DNA of 64,000 nucleotides, from NCBI RefSeq assembly GCF_900111355.1, contig NZ_FOHA01000011.1, positions 23,506 through 87,505 of the forward strand. Reading direction: 5' to 3'. The position numbers and the translations under genes were made by a program. The notes under the pieces were generated by a model that searched no databases, was not told where the DNA came from, and saw nothing but the letters and a program-made list of their open reading frames with translations. The stretch is from Isobaculum melis. GTDB lineage: Bacteria > Bacillota > Bacilli > Lactobacillales > Carnobacteriaceae. Below, piece by piece: positions 8,374 to 17,605 of this stretch (the first letter of the stretch is position 1; each line of letters opens with the position of its first letter).

Positions 8374-8973
8374 TTAGTTTTTCTTTCCTTTTGTAACCCA
8401 AGCATTATAGGCCAGAATCGTCTCTGGATAAATGCGTGCTTCAATTGAAATTAAATACGTTAAGGTATGCTTCATTTCAAATAAAACCGCTTCATCCAAG
8501 TCTTGATTGGCAATTGCTCTTGCCGTGTCAACTCCTGGAAAGCTTCTTCCAGGTTCAATAAAATCTGCAACAAATATGATTTTTTCTAGTAAACTCATCT
8601 GAACAGCACCCACTGTATGGTAGCGGATGGCATTTAAAATATCTTCACTTGTAATGCCAAAATCTTTTTTGGCTAATTCAGTAGCAACTGGTCCATGACA
8701 AATTTCACTACCAAAGTTGAGCATCTCAGGATTTAAGCCAGCTGTTTCAATCACTGATTTCATCTCAGACATGGGTAATTCTTTGGCATAATCATGAATT
8801 AAAGCGGCTATACTTGCTGCTTCTTCACTGCTACCATATTTTTCAGCTAAGGCTATGGCTGTTTTTTCAACACCTAAGACATGCTTGAAGCGCTTTGTAC
8901 TCATTTTAGATTGTACATGAGCCAACAAAGCTTCTCTTGTAACGGTTGTGTATTGATTGGTATAGGTCATCAT
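8374..8973 (-). CDS. yqeK: YqeK family HD hydrolase (symmetrical Ap4A hydrolase)
   Basis: A 199-residue HD-domain protein with metal ligands in RFKHVLGVEKTA, the central IHDYAKELP (HD pair) and FVADFIEPGR. YqeK enzymes in Bacillota hydrolyse diadenosine tetraphosphate symmetrically to ADP. The ATG at 8973 overlaps the nadD stop in the sequence ATGATGA, which indicates translational coupling; a longer frame into nadD encodes no conserved residues. A second ATG at 8970 is equally possible. Confidence 0.9.
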   Translation of the reverse strand: MMTYTNQYTTVTREALLAHVQSKMSTKRFKHVLGVEKTAIALAEKYGSSEEAASIAALIHDYAKELPMSEMKSVIETAGLNPEMLNFGSEICHGPVATELAKKDFGITSEDILNAIRYHTVGAVQMSLLEKIIFVADFIEPGRSFPGVDTARAIANQDLDEAVLFEMKHTLTYLISIEARIYPETILAYNAWVTKGKKN

Positions 8974-9596
8974 GCTTGATACAGCCCCTTCTCTTGAATA
9001 TAAGCCAGTACTGCGTCTGGTATCAAATAGCGCACCGGACACTGTGTAGCAATTCTTTCTCTTAATAGGGTAGAGCTGACATCAATCTCTGGAGAATCTA
9101 CCCATAGAACTGGATAAGGACTTTCTTTTGTATAATGAGGTCTCCCCACACCAACAAATTGAACCAGCTGAATCAGCTCATCAATTTTATACCATTTTGG
9201 TAAATAATGGACCATATCGCCACCAATAATAAAGTAATAATCTGTATCTGGATGCTGTCTCATCAGCTCTTTCATTGTATCGACAGTATAGCTTTTACCA
9301 CCACGCTCAATTTCATTTAGCTCTAAGGCAAAATGTGGCTGCCCCTGAATCGCTCGTTTGACCATTTCTACTCGGTGTTCACTTGCAATCGCTTCTTTCT
9401 TATCTACATGAGGTGGGACAAAATCTGGCATAAAATAGACACAATCTAATCCTAGTTGATGATAGACTTGATCAGCCATTACCAAGTGACCAATATGTGG
9501 TGGACTAAAGGTTCCACCTAAAATTCCGACCTGTTTTCGTTTATTTCGATTTGTTTGAATGTTACTTTCTGTTAAAACCTGTAATGAAGTTTTCAT
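8970..9596 (-). CDS. nadD: Nicotinate-nucleotide adenylyltransferase
   Basis: A 208-residue NadD. The GILGGTFSPPHIGHL segment holds the GxFxPxHxGH nucleotide-binding signature, and the C-terminal SSTLLRERI matches the SxTxxR motif. It joins nicotinate mononucleotide to AMP, making deamido-NAD, the essential step of NAD synthesis. The N-terminus carries about 20 residues before the first beta strand, slightly long for the family, so a later start is possible. It overlaps yqeK by 4 bp. Confidence 0.95.
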   Translation of the reverse strand: MKTSLQVLTESNIQTNRNKRKQVGILGGTFSPPHIGHLVMADQVYHQLGLDCVYFMPDFVPPHVDKKEAIASEHRVEMVKRAIQGQPHFALELNEIERGGKSYTVDTMKELMRQHPDTDYYFIIGGDMVHYLPKWYKIDELIQLVQFVGVGRPHYTKESPYPVLWVDSPEIDVSSTLLRERIATQCPVRYLIPDAVLAYIQEKGLYQA

Positions 9597-9614
9597 TCAA
9601 CATCCGACCTTTCA

Positions 9615-9923
9615 CTATCTTGGGATTGTTGTTGAAATTCTACGGTATTTTTCTTGGCTTGAAGGCTTGTATAATACCAATACGCGACCAATGATTTGAA
9701 CCACTAAACAGTTCAATTCTTGTTCCATTTCAGTAGCGACAATTTCAACTGTTTCATCTGTATTTTGTAATAAATTAATTTTAATCAATTCACGTTTCTC
9801 TAACGCTTCTCCAACTTGACGGACAATCTGTTCATTTAATCCACCTTTTCCAATTTGAAAAATCGGTGTTAAATGATGCGCTTTACTACGTAAATAACTT
9901 TTTTGTTTTCCTCTTAATTCCAT
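9615..9923 (-). CDS. yhbY: CRM-domain RNA-binding protein YhbY
   Basis: A 102-residue CRM-domain protein beginning MELRGKQKSYLRSKAHHLTPIFQIGKGGL, with the GKGGL loop that defines the KH-like CRM fold. YhbY/YqeI associates with pre-50S particles. It sits between yqeH (18-bp gap) and nadD (18-bp gap), the conserved position in the yqe operon. In Bacillus aroE intervenes between yqeH and yhbY; it is absent here. Confidence 0.92.
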   Translation of the reverse strand: MELRGKQKSYLRSKAHHLTPIFQIGKGGLNEQIVRQVGEALEKRELIKINLLQNTDETVEIVATEMEQELNCLVVQIIGRVLVLYKPSSQEKYRRISTTIPR

Positions 9924-9941
9924 TTTCTCACTCTTTCTCTC

Positions 9942-11063
9942 TTAAATTAGAGATTTTCTAATCACAACATCGACGCCTTTTGGTGCCCATCCAGCAACAA
10001 TTGCACCTGGTTCAGCAATCGTTACCCAGCCAAGTCCTGCAAAGACAATATCGGTTTTTTCTTTAATTGTAAATTCAAAACGAACCAGCTCAGGAAAATC
10101 CTGTACTTCATCTTGACGAGGTGGTTGTAGCATTTCTCCAACATGTTTGGCATAAAGTTCATCTGCTTTTTCCAGTTTTGTGCGATGAATTTTTAAATCA
10201 TTGGATACATAACAAACAAAAGAACGTCTACCACCTTTAATATAATCAAAACGGGCAACCCCACCAAAAAATAGGGTTTGTTCTTCATTTAATTGATAAA
10301 CCATTGGCTTAATTTCTTTTTTAGGCGCAATTAATTTTAAATCTTTATCCCCTAAATAATGAGCCATTTGGTGTCTATGAATAATTCCTGGTGTATCAAT
10401 TAAGAACTGTCCATCATCTAAAGGAATCTCAATTTTATCTAAAGTCGTTCCTGGGAATTGTGAGGTTGTAATCACATCTTGAACACCAGCCGTATTTTTA
10501 ATAATTTGATTAATGAGAGTTGATTTTCCAACATTCGTTACCCCTACTACATAAACATCTTTTCCTGCACGGTAAGTCTCAATTTTTTCTAGTAATGCTT
10601 CCATTTCTTTTGGCTTCATGGCACTTGTTAGCAAAACATCAAGTGGACGTAAGCCCTCTTCATGGGCACGCTCTTTCAGCCATTGTGTCATTTTGCCACG
10701 CTTCAATGAATGTGGCAATAAATCGACTTTATTTCCAACTAATAAAACAGGATTATCTCCAACAAAACGATGTAAACCAGGAAGCAAGCTGCCATTAAAG
10801 TCAAAAATATCAATCACATTCACAATCAATGCATCCTGTGAACCAATTTCATTTAGCAAACGTAGAAAATCATCATCTGTTAAATGAACATCTTGAATTT
10901 CATTGTAATGACGCAATCTAAAACAACGCTGACAATAAACTTCACCTGTTTCTAGCCCTTTTTTTAAAGCCCCTTCTGGTGTATAACCTAGCGTATCTTT
11001 TGTTTCAGTTTGAATCACTGCACCACAACCAATACAGCGTAATGCTTCATTTTGTTCACTCAT
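9942..11063 (-). CDS. yqeH: Ribosome biogenesis GTPase YqeH
   Basis: A 373-residue circularly permuted GTPase. An N-terminal zinc finger (CIGCG...CQRCF, about residues 10-48) precedes the G domain, in which the motifs run G4 (NKVDLLP), G5, G1 (GVTNVGKSTLIN), then G3 (DTPG). YqeH is needed for 30S assembly. The start codon overlaps the last 8 bp of yqeG, suggesting coupled translation. Confidence 0.95.
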   Translation of the reverse strand: MSEQNEALRCIGCGAVIQTETKDTLGYTPEGALKKGLETGEVYCQRCFRLRHYNEIQDVHLTDDDFLRLLNEIGSQDALIVNVIDIFDFNGSLLPGLHRFVGDNPVLLVGNKVDLLPHSLKRGKMTQWLKERAHEEGLRPLDVLLTSAMKPKEMEALLEKIETYRAGKDVYVVGVTNVGKSTLINQIIKNTAGVQDVITTSQFPGTTLDKIEIPLDDGQFLIDTPGIIHRHQMAHYLGDKDLKLIAPKKEIKPMVYQLNEEQTLFFGGVARFDYIKGGRRSFVCYVSNDLKIHRTKLEKADELYAKHVGEMLQPPRQDEVQDFPELVRFEFTIKEKTDIVFAGLGWVTIAEPGAIVAGWAPKGVDVVIRKSLI

Positions 11064-11586
11064 GAATTGTTTTCCTCCACTTCATATCCTCATGCTTTTT
11101 TGTTAAATGATTCATAATATGACGTTCCATAAAACGATTCATTCTTGTATTCCAAGCATCAGTTTCAACAATTGGTTTCACTAAAACGGTCTTGATACCC
11201 GCTCCATTTGCACCACGAATATCGGTCATCACTTGATCACCGACCATTAAAAAGGCTTCTTTAGGTAAATCGAAACGGCGCTCTGCTTCTTTAAAACCTT
11301 TTGTAAAAGGTTTCATTGCCCGGGCAATATAAGGAAGCCCTAATTTGCTGACCGCTTTCTCAACACGCGCTGCTTTATTATTAGAAACAACCACAACTGG
11401 AATTTGTGCAGCTTCCATTTGCTGCATCCACTCATGCATTTCTTTTGTACCTTCTGGATGATTCCATGCAATTAACGTATTATCTAAATCTGTTAGCACA
11501 ACTTTTATGCCATGTGCTTTTAACTGTTCTGGGGTAATTTGATAGATGGCTTCTACCATCCAGGTTGGCTTAAATTTTTTAAACAT
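11056..11586 (-). CDS. yqeG: YqeG family HAD-type phosphatase
   Basis: A 176-residue HAD-superfamily protein (subfamily IIIA) with motif I DLDNTLIAW, motif II VVVSNN and motif III GDQVMTDIRGANG. The physiological substrate is unknown; members are often annotated as phosphatidylglycerophosphatase-like. The ATG at 11586 follows AAAGGAG at 6-8 nt; an in-frame ATG ten codons earlier has no ribosome-binding site. It is the first gene of the yqeG-yqeH-yhbY-nadD-yqeK-rsfS-yqeM operon. Confidence 0.92.
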   Translation of the reverse strand: MFKKFKPTWMVEAIYQITPEQLKAHGIKVVLTDLDNTLIAWNHPEGTKEMHEWMQQMEAAQIPVVVVSNNKAARVEKAVSKLGLPYIARAMKPFTKGFKEAERRFDLPKEAFLMVGDQVMTDIRGANGAGIKTVLVKPIVETDAWNTRMNRFMERHIMNHLTKKHEDMKWRKTIHE

Positions 11587-11766
11587 ACTGACTCCTTTAT
11601 TTTGCAATCTGTTCATTAAAGAGGGAGCTTCCTCATCTTGTCTCCCTCATTATGATTATCTATTCAATTATACTCTAAAATGGCAAAATTTCAATAAGAT
11701 TCAACTTCCTTTAACTGCTTTATAAGAGAAGTTTTAATGATTTCTTTCTATCAGTAGAAAACATGG

Positions 11767-11772
11767 TATACT
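11767..11772 (+). promoter_or_regulatory. -10 box (TATACT) of cutC
   Basis: TATACT lies 36 nt before the cutC start, with an AAGGGGAG ribosome-binding site between. The -35 region is not convincing. Confidence 0.45.
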
Positions 11773-11807
11773 GTTACTGATTTAGGTGGATAAAAGGGGA
11801 GCTCAAG

Positions 11808-12458
11808 ATGATCAAAGAAGTTTGTCTAGAAAATTTTACTCATGTGAAAAGTGCGATTGAAAAAGGGGCGCATCGTATTGAGTTATGTGATAATTTAGCG
11901 GTTGGTGGGACAACGGTTTCTTATGGTGTGATGAAGCAAACCATTCGCTACGCTCAAAATAAAAATATTCCAGTAATGGCTATTACTCGTCCTCGTGGTG
12001 GAGACTTTGTTTATCAGAAAGATGAAATTGAGATGATGTTAGCAGATATTCAGATGGCTAAACAATTAGGTGTTTCAGGTATTGTGTTGGGATGTTTACA
12101 AGCAGATGGCTGGCTAGACGAAGCAGCCAATCAACAGTTATTAGCAGCCGCTGAAAACTTAGAAATTACCTTTCATATGGCTTTTGATGCAATTCCCGAA
12201 AATAAACAATTAGCAGCAATTGATTGGCTTGCTCAGCAAGGTGTCCATCGTATTCTAACTCATGGTGGGCCTACTGGTTCGGCGATTGAAGAGAATTTTG
12301 AACGACTCAAAAAAACGATTCAATACGCGGGCAATCGCCTCATTATTTTACCTGGTGGTGGTATCACAAATGAAAATGCGCCAGCTATTGCTGAAGCATT
12401 ACAAGTCAAAGAGTTACATGGCACAAAAATTCTGGGGACACTTGATTCAATAGCATAG
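11808..12458 (+). CDS. cutC: CutC family copper homeostasis protein
   Basis: A 216-residue TIM-barrel protein with typical CutC segments: EVCLENF, GAHRIELCDNLAVGGTTVSYGVM, ITRPRGGDFVY, and a C-terminal ILPGGGIT. CutC binds Cu(I) in enterococci and has been linked to copper tolerance, though its true activity is unsettled. It stands alone between the divergent yqeG operon and the convergent ltaS gene, with which it shares a bidirectional terminator. Confidence 0.92.
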   Translation: MIKEVCLENFTHVKSAIEKGAHRIELCDNLAVGGTTVSYGVMKQTIRYAQNKNIPVMAITRPRGGDFVYQKDEIEMMLADIQMAKQLGVSGIVLGCLQADGWLDEAANQQLLAAAENLEITFHMAFDAIPENKQLAAIDWLAQQGVHRILTHGGPTGSAIEENFERLKKTIQYAGNRLIILPGGGITNENAPAIAEALQVKELHGTKILGTLDSIA

Positions 12459-12468
12459 CATGCAAAAA

Positions 12469-12504
12469 AAACGCAAAAGGCGCTTCACTTCTCCTTTTGC
12501 GTTT
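12469..12504. terminator. Bidirectional terminator between cutC and ltaS
   Basis: Arms AAACGCAAAAGG and CCTTTTGCGTTT pair around a 12-nt loop, with T-rich tracts on both sides. It lies between the convergent stops of cutC and ltaS. Confidence 0.88.
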
Positions 12505-12508
12505 CTTT

Positions 12509-14587
12509 TTATTCTTTTAATTCTGGTGCATCTGTTTGATATTTTTCAACTGTTGACTGCCCTTTATTCTGATCTAACAAGCTAGTTGATTGATCTCCTA
12601 GTTCCTCAGAAGTTTCTTTTAATAAGTCCATCCCAAAGCGATAAGTGTAATTGTATTGACTTTTATCAACTGGTGTAAAGCCAGACGGTGTGTAATATCT
12701 CAACAAATCACTAATCTGCACCTGATCAGAAAGGGATAATTCTTTTTCAACTTGTTCTTTTTCTTTTTCAATCTGAGCTTTTTGCTCCTCTGTTAAATGC
12801 TCAATTAAAGTCCCTGTTGCTGTGTCATAGACTTTACTTCCAACTTTAGTATAATCTTTTGCAACAAAGTTTCCGTTTCTAAAAGCAACTAAACCTTGAT
12901 GTTCAGGAGACAATAAATCAGAACCAAAATGGACATATTCTTTATTATCCATTCCCAGTAAATGCATCAATGTTGGTAAGACATCAATTTCACCACCAAA
13001 GGTATGATTGATTCCTCCTTTTAAACCTGGCATATGAATCATCAGTGGTACCTTTTGGAACATCGCATCATCATAATCATTATATTCCTCTGTTCCTAAT
13101 AATTGAGAAACCGCCTCACCATGGTTTCCAGAAATCCCATAATGATCCCCATACATTAAAATCACTGAATTGTCATATAAACCTGATGCTTTCAAATAGG
13201 TCATCAGCTCGTTAATGGATTGATCTAAATAATGGGCTGTTTGAACATAACCATCTACAGTGCTATCCCCAGTTGTTGTTTTTGGAAAAGCTGCATTAGC
13301 TTCATCTAAAGGATAGGGATAATGATTGGTTACTGTAATTAATTTTGCATAAAAAGGTTGCTGTAATTGTTCTAAATATTGAGCAGATTCCTTTAAGAAA
13401 ATCTTATCTTTTAAGCCATAGCCTAATTTATAGGCTTCATTTTCAGAATAATATTGTGCATCAAAGAAATAATCATAGCCCCATGATTTATAGGCATTAT
13501 TTCGATTCCAAAAGCTTCCTACATCTCCATGAAAAGAGGCACTTGTATAGCCACCTTGTTGCGCTAAAATCGCAGGCGCTGCTTGATACGTATTGTCAGT
13601 TCCCACCTGAACCATTGCTGAGCCTTGAGAAAGCCCATATAAGGAATTATCTAACATCATCTCAGCATCTGCTGTTTTTCCTTGTCCCACTTGATGGAAG
13701 AAGTTATCAAAGCTCATCGTTTGGCTATCATGGTAAAACTGATTAAGGGTAGGGGTAACTTCCTGACCATCTACTTTGTAATCAAATAGAAATTGTTGGA
13801 AACTCTCTAAATGAATAATGATCACATTTTTACCTTTAGCAACACCATAATAATCCGGGTTTGGGGCTGCATAATTTTGCTGTGTATAGGCTAGCACCTC
13901 ATCCATATCACTACTATCTGCATTGGCACGCTTAGCATTTGCTTGCGCTGTTTGTACCCCATCATACACTGTAAAAGCATTTAACCCTAAATATTTCACA
14001 ATATAATTTCGGTCAAAAGTTCGTGTTAATAGACCAGAACGATCCATTTCTGCTAAACCTAGGTTCGCTGCAAATAATGTCATAGCAACAGCTAGTGTCA
14101 AGAAACCATATCTTTTTTTCAAACCAGTTGGATCGATTTTAATTACTTTAAATAGTAGTAACCCTGTTAGCACAATCACATCAAGAAAGACAAAGAAGTC
14201 AGATGGCACCATTAAGCTTAAAGCACTTGAGTCCATATTTGCTGAAACACTACCTGCACTTTTAATCATATTAACTGTTAAAAAATCTGAAAATTCGCGG
14301 TAATACACAATATTTGCAAACAGCCAAATGGTGAGAATCAAATCGATCACAAGCAACATAATATAAGATTTTTTTCCTTTTGAGAAAAACGTTATCCCAA
14401 ATAAAAATAACGCAAAGCTGATTGGATTCATCAATAGCAAGAAATGCTGCATCATACCGCTAACACCTAATGAAAATTTGGTGCGATAGGCAATATAGGT
14501 TTTTGCCCAAAATAGGATGAGCGCTAAAGCAAAAAATCCAATCCGGTTATTCAATATTTTTTTAATGTTAAAGTTTTCTTTTTTCAT
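12509..14587 (-). CDS. ltaS: Lipoteichoic acid synthase family sulfatase-fold protein
   Basis: A 692-residue protein with about five N-terminal membrane helices (within residues 15-175), a linker, and an extracellular sulfatase-like domain from about 250. Glu261 (HLESFQ), Thr305 (GQGKTADAE, the phosphoglycerol-accepting threonine) and the GDHYG metal site match LtaS. It polymerises glycerol phosphate from phosphatidylglycerol onto a glycolipid anchor. The start at 14587 follows GGAGG. The acidic, glutamine-rich C-terminal tail of about 60 residues is longer than in minimal LtaS. Enterococci often encode more than one paralogue, so primase or secondary roles are possible. Confidence 0.9.
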   Translation of the reverse strand: MKKENFNIKKILNNRIGFFALALILFWAKTYIAYRTKFSLGVSGMMQHFLLLMNPISFALFLFGITFFSKGKKSYIMLLVIDLILTIWLFANIVYYREFSDFLTVNMIKSAGSVSANMDSSALSLMVPSDFFVFLDVIVLTGLLLFKVIKIDPTGLKKRYGFLTLAVAMTLFAANLGLAEMDRSGLLTRTFDRNYIVKYLGLNAFTVYDGVQTAQANAKRANADSSDMDEVLAYTQQNYAAPNPDYYGVAKGKNVIIIHLESFQQFLFDYKVDGQEVTPTLNQFYHDSQTMSFDNFFHQVGQGKTADAEMMLDNSLYGLSQGSAMVQVGTDNTYQAAPAILAQQGGYTSASFHGDVGSFWNRNNAYKSWGYDYFFDAQYYSENEAYKLGYGLKDKIFLKESAQYLEQLQQPFYAKLITVTNHYPYPLDEANAAFPKTTTGDSTVDGYVQTAHYLDQSINELMTYLKASGLYDNSVILMYGDHYGISGNHGEAVSQLLGTEEYNDYDDAMFQKVPLMIHMPGLKGGINHTFGGEIDVLPTLMHLLGMDNKEYVHFGSDLLSPEHQGLVAFRNGNFVAKDYTKVGSKVYDTATGTLIEHLTEEQKAQIEKEKEQVEKELSLSDQVQISDLLRYYTPSGFTPVDKSQYNYTYRFGMDLLKETSEELGDQSTSLLDQNKGQSTVEKYQTDAPELKE

Positions 14588-14696
14588 TTGTTGCTAACCT
14601 CCTCCAAACCTCATTCATTCTATCAGAAAGCTTACTCTTATTTATTTAAGGATTCAAGAAAAAAAAGTTAAGCTTTTCATAAGGTTAAAAAAGAAA

Positions 14697-14722
14697 GAAG
14701 CCAGCGCTTAAGCGCTAGCTTC
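14697..14722 (-). terminator. Terminator of ykuJ
   Basis: A near-perfect stem centred on AGCGCTTAAGCGCT lies just after the ykuJ stop. On the minus strand it is followed by a T-rich tract. Confidence 0.8.
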
Positions 14723-14733
14723 TCTACTCAATC

Positions 14734-14967
14734 TTAGTCTTGTAACAATTCAAAAATTTCAATTGCTATTAAATCTATATCATCGAATTGGTATGTTTGA
14801 TGATAAACGTACTCTTCCAATTCAAACGTTTCAGTTTTAGCATCGTATTGAACTAAACAACGCTCTTTTCCATCCTTTTCAAATCGACGTGCTTGAACTT
14901 CTGCATCTGTTGATTCGCGCATCGCCTCTAACCTACGGATAATCGCAACTAGTTGTGAAGATTTCAT
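14734..14967 (-). CDS. ykuJ: YkuJ family (DUF1797) protein
   Basis: A 77-residue protein with the DUF1797 pattern: an N-terminal helix (SQLVAIIRRLEAM), the conserved EVQARRFEKDGKERCLVQYD stretch, and an acidic C-terminal helix. The function is unknown. It has its own terminator and is divergent from the aminotransferase gene. Confidence 0.85.
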   Translation of the reverse strand: MKSSQLVAIIRRLEAMRESTDAEVQARRFEKDGKERCLVQYDAKTETFELEEYVYHQTYQFDDIDLIAIEIFELLQD

Positions 14968-15246
14968 TGTGTATTGCCCCTTTCCAACTTTCGTCTTTTA
15001 CATTCTAACAGAATTTACTTTTCAGTTCTATAAAAAAAGTAAATCTTCTACATTCATTTTTTCTTTTCTATAAAAAGATGGAAACTACCCTTACGCTATC
15101 AGGCTTATCCTTTCCTTAAATGAGGCGAATCCCTTCTTTTTTTCTCATCATTTTCTCAATAAAAAAATAATTGCTTAAATTTAACTAGTGATTCCTAGCT
15201 TTTTTTGATAAAATAATGGCTAACTAGAATACATAGGAGGAATACG

Positions 15247-16425
15247 ATGGAAAAATTACCGAATTTATTTAATCAACAAACGGCTTTTATTCAAGTTTCT
15301 GATATTAGACAATTTGATGAACGTGTTTCTCCAATTGAAGGCATGCTTAAGTTAACGATTGGGGAACCTGATTTTAATACACCTGACCATATTAAAGAGG
15401 CTGCTATGGAGGCCATTGAGCAAAACTTTTCGCATTATTCACCAATGGCTGGGGATATGGAATTAAGACAAGCAGCAACAGCATTTGTCGCAAAAAAATA
15501 TGGTTTAGTTTATGATCCTGCTTCAGAGATTGTGATTACAGTTGGGGCAAGTCAAGCCATTGCTGCAAGTTTGAGCGCTATTTTAAACCCTGGAGATAAA
15601 GTGCTAATGCCTGTCCCTATTTATCCTGGCTATGAACCGATTATTACCTTAAATCGGGCAACACCTGTTTATATTGATACCACAAGCAATCATTTTGTTT
15701 TAACACCCGAAATGATTCATGAGACCATGGCACTTCATGGGAACGAGGTGAAAGCCATTATTCTTAATTATCCTAGTAATCCAACTGGCACAACTTACAC
15801 AGAAGCTGAAGTCATCGCCTTAGCAGATGCTTTACGTCAATATGAGCTACTAGTCATTAGTGATGAAATTTATAGTGAACTGACTTATGGTGCAAAGCAT
15901 GTCTCTATTGCGAAGTATTTAAGAGAGCAAACCTTATTGATTAACGGCCTTTCAAAATCTCATGCTATGACAGGTTGGCGAATTGGGTTTCTTTTTGCGC
16001 CACAACCATTAATGGCGCAAATTCTTAAAGTACATCAATATTTGGTTACCAGTGCTTCTTCTATTTCTCAAAGAGCTGGAATTGCTGCGCTGACAACTGG
16101 GATTGATGATGGACTTGTAATGAAAGAGGCTTATCAAGAACGAGGAGACTTTCTTTATCATGCCATGACACAAATGGGCTTTGCTATTTTAAAACCAAGT
16201 GGTGCCTTTTATATTTTTGCTAAAATTCCTGCTGGTTATCTTCAAAATAGTATGGACTTTTGTGTGGATGTTGCTGAAAAGGTTAAAGTTGCCATGATTC
16301 CAGGCTCAGCCTTTGGGGAAGCTGGCCAAGGATATGTAAGATTAAGCTATGCAACTAGCATGGAAACCTTAAGAGAAGCTATGACACGATTAAAAGAATA
16401 TATGGAAAAATGTCAGACTGCATAA
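15247..16425 (+). CDS. PLP-dependent aminotransferase class I/II (PatA/AraT-like)
   Basis: A 392-residue fold-type I aminotransferase with the NYPSNPTGTTY substrate/PLP segment, SDEIYSEL, and the Schiff-base lysine in INGLSKSHAMTGWRIGF. It resembles PatA (N-acetyl-LL-diaminopimelate aminotransferase) and aromatic aminotransferases; sequence reading alone does not separate these. An AGGAGG ribosome-binding site precedes the ATG. The gene is monocistronic and ends at a large bidirectional hairpin. Confidence 0.85.
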   Translation: MEKLPNLFNQQTAFIQVSDIRQFDERVSPIEGMLKLTIGEPDFNTPDHIKEAAMEAIEQNFSHYSPMAGDMELRQAATAFVAKKYGLVYDPASEIVITVGASQAIAASLSAILNPGDKVLMPVPIYPGYEPIITLNRATPVYIDTTSNHFVLTPEMIHETMALHGNEVKAIILNYPSNPTGTTYTEAEVIALADALRQYELLVISDEIYSELTYGAKHVSIAKYLREQTLLINGLSKSHAMTGWRIGFLFAPQPLMAQILKVHQYLVTSASSISQRAGIAALTTGIDDGLVMKEAYQERGDFLYHAMTQMGFAILKPSGAFYIFAKIPAGYLQNSMDFCVDVAEKVKVAMIPGSAFGEAGQGYVRLSYATSMETLREAMTRLKEYMEKCQTA

Positions 16426-16426
16426 A

Positions 16427-16502
16427 AAAGACTCTTGATGAGCCGACCTACAAAAGTTAACGATTGGATGTAACTTTTGCAGGTCACTACATAAGAGTCT
16501 TT
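16427..16502. terminator. Two-tier bidirectional terminator hairpin
   Basis: Outer arms AAAAGACTCTT and AAGAGTCTTTTG enclose an inner stem (GACCTACAAAAGTTA / TAACTTTTGCAGGTC). It lies between two convergent genes and can serve both. Confidence 0.8.
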
Positions 16503-16505
16503 TGT

Positions 16506-17387
16506 TTACGCTTCTGGTTTTCCTGAGTGCCACCAGAGCTTAATTAAAGCTTGTGTGCCGTCATTTTCAAAGCCGGCCTCAGCTAATTGCTCATAAAGTT
16601 GAGCAGCCAATGCTGTTCCTGGTAATGTAAGCCCCATCTTATCAGCTTCATCTAAAGCAATTCTTAAATCTTTAATAAAATGCTTCACAAAAAATCCTGC
16701 TGAATAATCCTGCTTTAAAATACGTGGTCCATAATTAGCAAGAGACCAATTGGCAGCACTACCGCCACCCACTGTATCTAGCACTTTTTCCACATTTAAA
16801 CCAGCTTTATCTGCATAGACCATCAATTCACTCATGCCAACCATTGTTCCAGCAATCATAATTTGATTCGCCATCTTTGTATGCTGTCCACTACCAGCTG
16901 GTCCTTGTAAATTCATTTTTCCAGAGAAGACCTCAATAATAGGTGCAGCTTGCTCATAGGCAGTTTGATCTCCACCAACCATCACTGTTAAAGTGCCATT
17001 TTTTGCCCCGAGATCCCCACCTGAAACAGGTGCATCTAAAACAGCTATGCCTTGATCTTTTCCTAGCTGATACAATTTTTTTGCTAATGTAGGGGTGCTT
17101 GTTGTCATATCCACTAAAATATGGGCTGGTGTTGCTTCACTGAAAATCCCCTGTTCTCCCACATAGACTTCTTCAACATCTTGAGGATAGCCAACAATCG
17201 TAAATACAACATCACTGGCTTTAGTCACCAATGCAGGAGTGTCCTGCCAAACTGCACCAAGGGCAACCACTTCATCTGCTTTACTTTTTGTTCGATTATA
17301 TACATTCACTGCGTAACCAGCCTTCAATAAATGCTTCACAATAGATGCACCCATAACACCTGTACCAATAAATCCTATTTTCTTCAT
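16506..17387 (-). CDS. NAD(P)-dependent beta-hydroxyacid dehydrogenase (HIBADH/GarR-like)
   Basis: A 293-residue enzyme with an N-terminal Rossmann motif GFIGTGVMGASIVKHL, the substrate-binding DAPVSGGDLGAKNGTLTVMVGG, and the catalytic lysine motif GSGQHTKMANQI. The family includes 3-hydroxyisobutyrate, tartronate semialdehyde and 2-hydroxy-3-oxopropionate reductases. The substrate cannot be assigned here because no pathway genes flank it. It is probably monocistronic. Confidence 0.85.
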   Translation of the reverse strand: MKKIGFIGTGVMGASIVKHLLKAGYAVNVYNRTKSKADEVVALGAVWQDTPALVTKASDVVFTIVGYPQDVEEVYVGEQGIFSEATPAHILVDMTTSTPTLAKKLYQLGKDQGIAVLDAPVSGGDLGAKNGTLTVMVGGDQTAYEQAAPIIEVFSGKMNLQGPAGSGQHTKMANQIMIAGTMVGMSELMVYADKAGLNVEKVLDTVGGGSAANWSLANYGPRILKQDYSAGFFVKHFIKDLRIALDEADKMGLTLPGTALAAQLYEQLAEAGFENDGTQALIKLWWHSGKPEA

Positions 17388-17429
17388 TTTTCATCGACCC
17401 CTTTTTCTAGAAAATAAAAACAAGATTGA

Positions 17430-17531
17430 GACAAAAGTCGTTAAGGCTTGAGAAATTGGAGAAAAATCCAACCAATACGCTTTTTGTATTTGTTGGATTT
17501 TTTGAAATTTCCGAAAAGTCTGACTTTTGTC
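17430..17531. repeat. Large imperfect hairpin built on GACAAAAGTC / GACTTTTGTC
   Basis: Outer arms at 17430-17439 and 17522-17531 are perfectly complementary, and an inner stem (around AAATTGGAG / TTGGATTTTT and AAATCC / GGATTT) fills much of the interval. It lies upstream of the HIBADH-like gene and downstream of the glycolipid operon, next to a separate terminator. A GAGACAAAA-type stem start recurs in other terminators of this window. Confidence 0.5.
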
Positions 17532-17554
17532 CACCATTCATCAAGGCAATTTAC

Positions 17555-17592
17555 ATGAATAGGATAAAACTTTTGAGTTTTATCCTATTCAT
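17555..17592 (-). terminator. Terminator of the bgsB-bgsA-lafC operon
   Basis: Perfect 16-bp arms (17555-17570 and 17577-17592) surround a 6-nt loop, 14 bp after the last gene of the operon. The following minus-strand sequence is not strongly T-rich. Confidence 0.7.
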
Positions 17593-17605
17593 CTTCCACC
17601 AATTT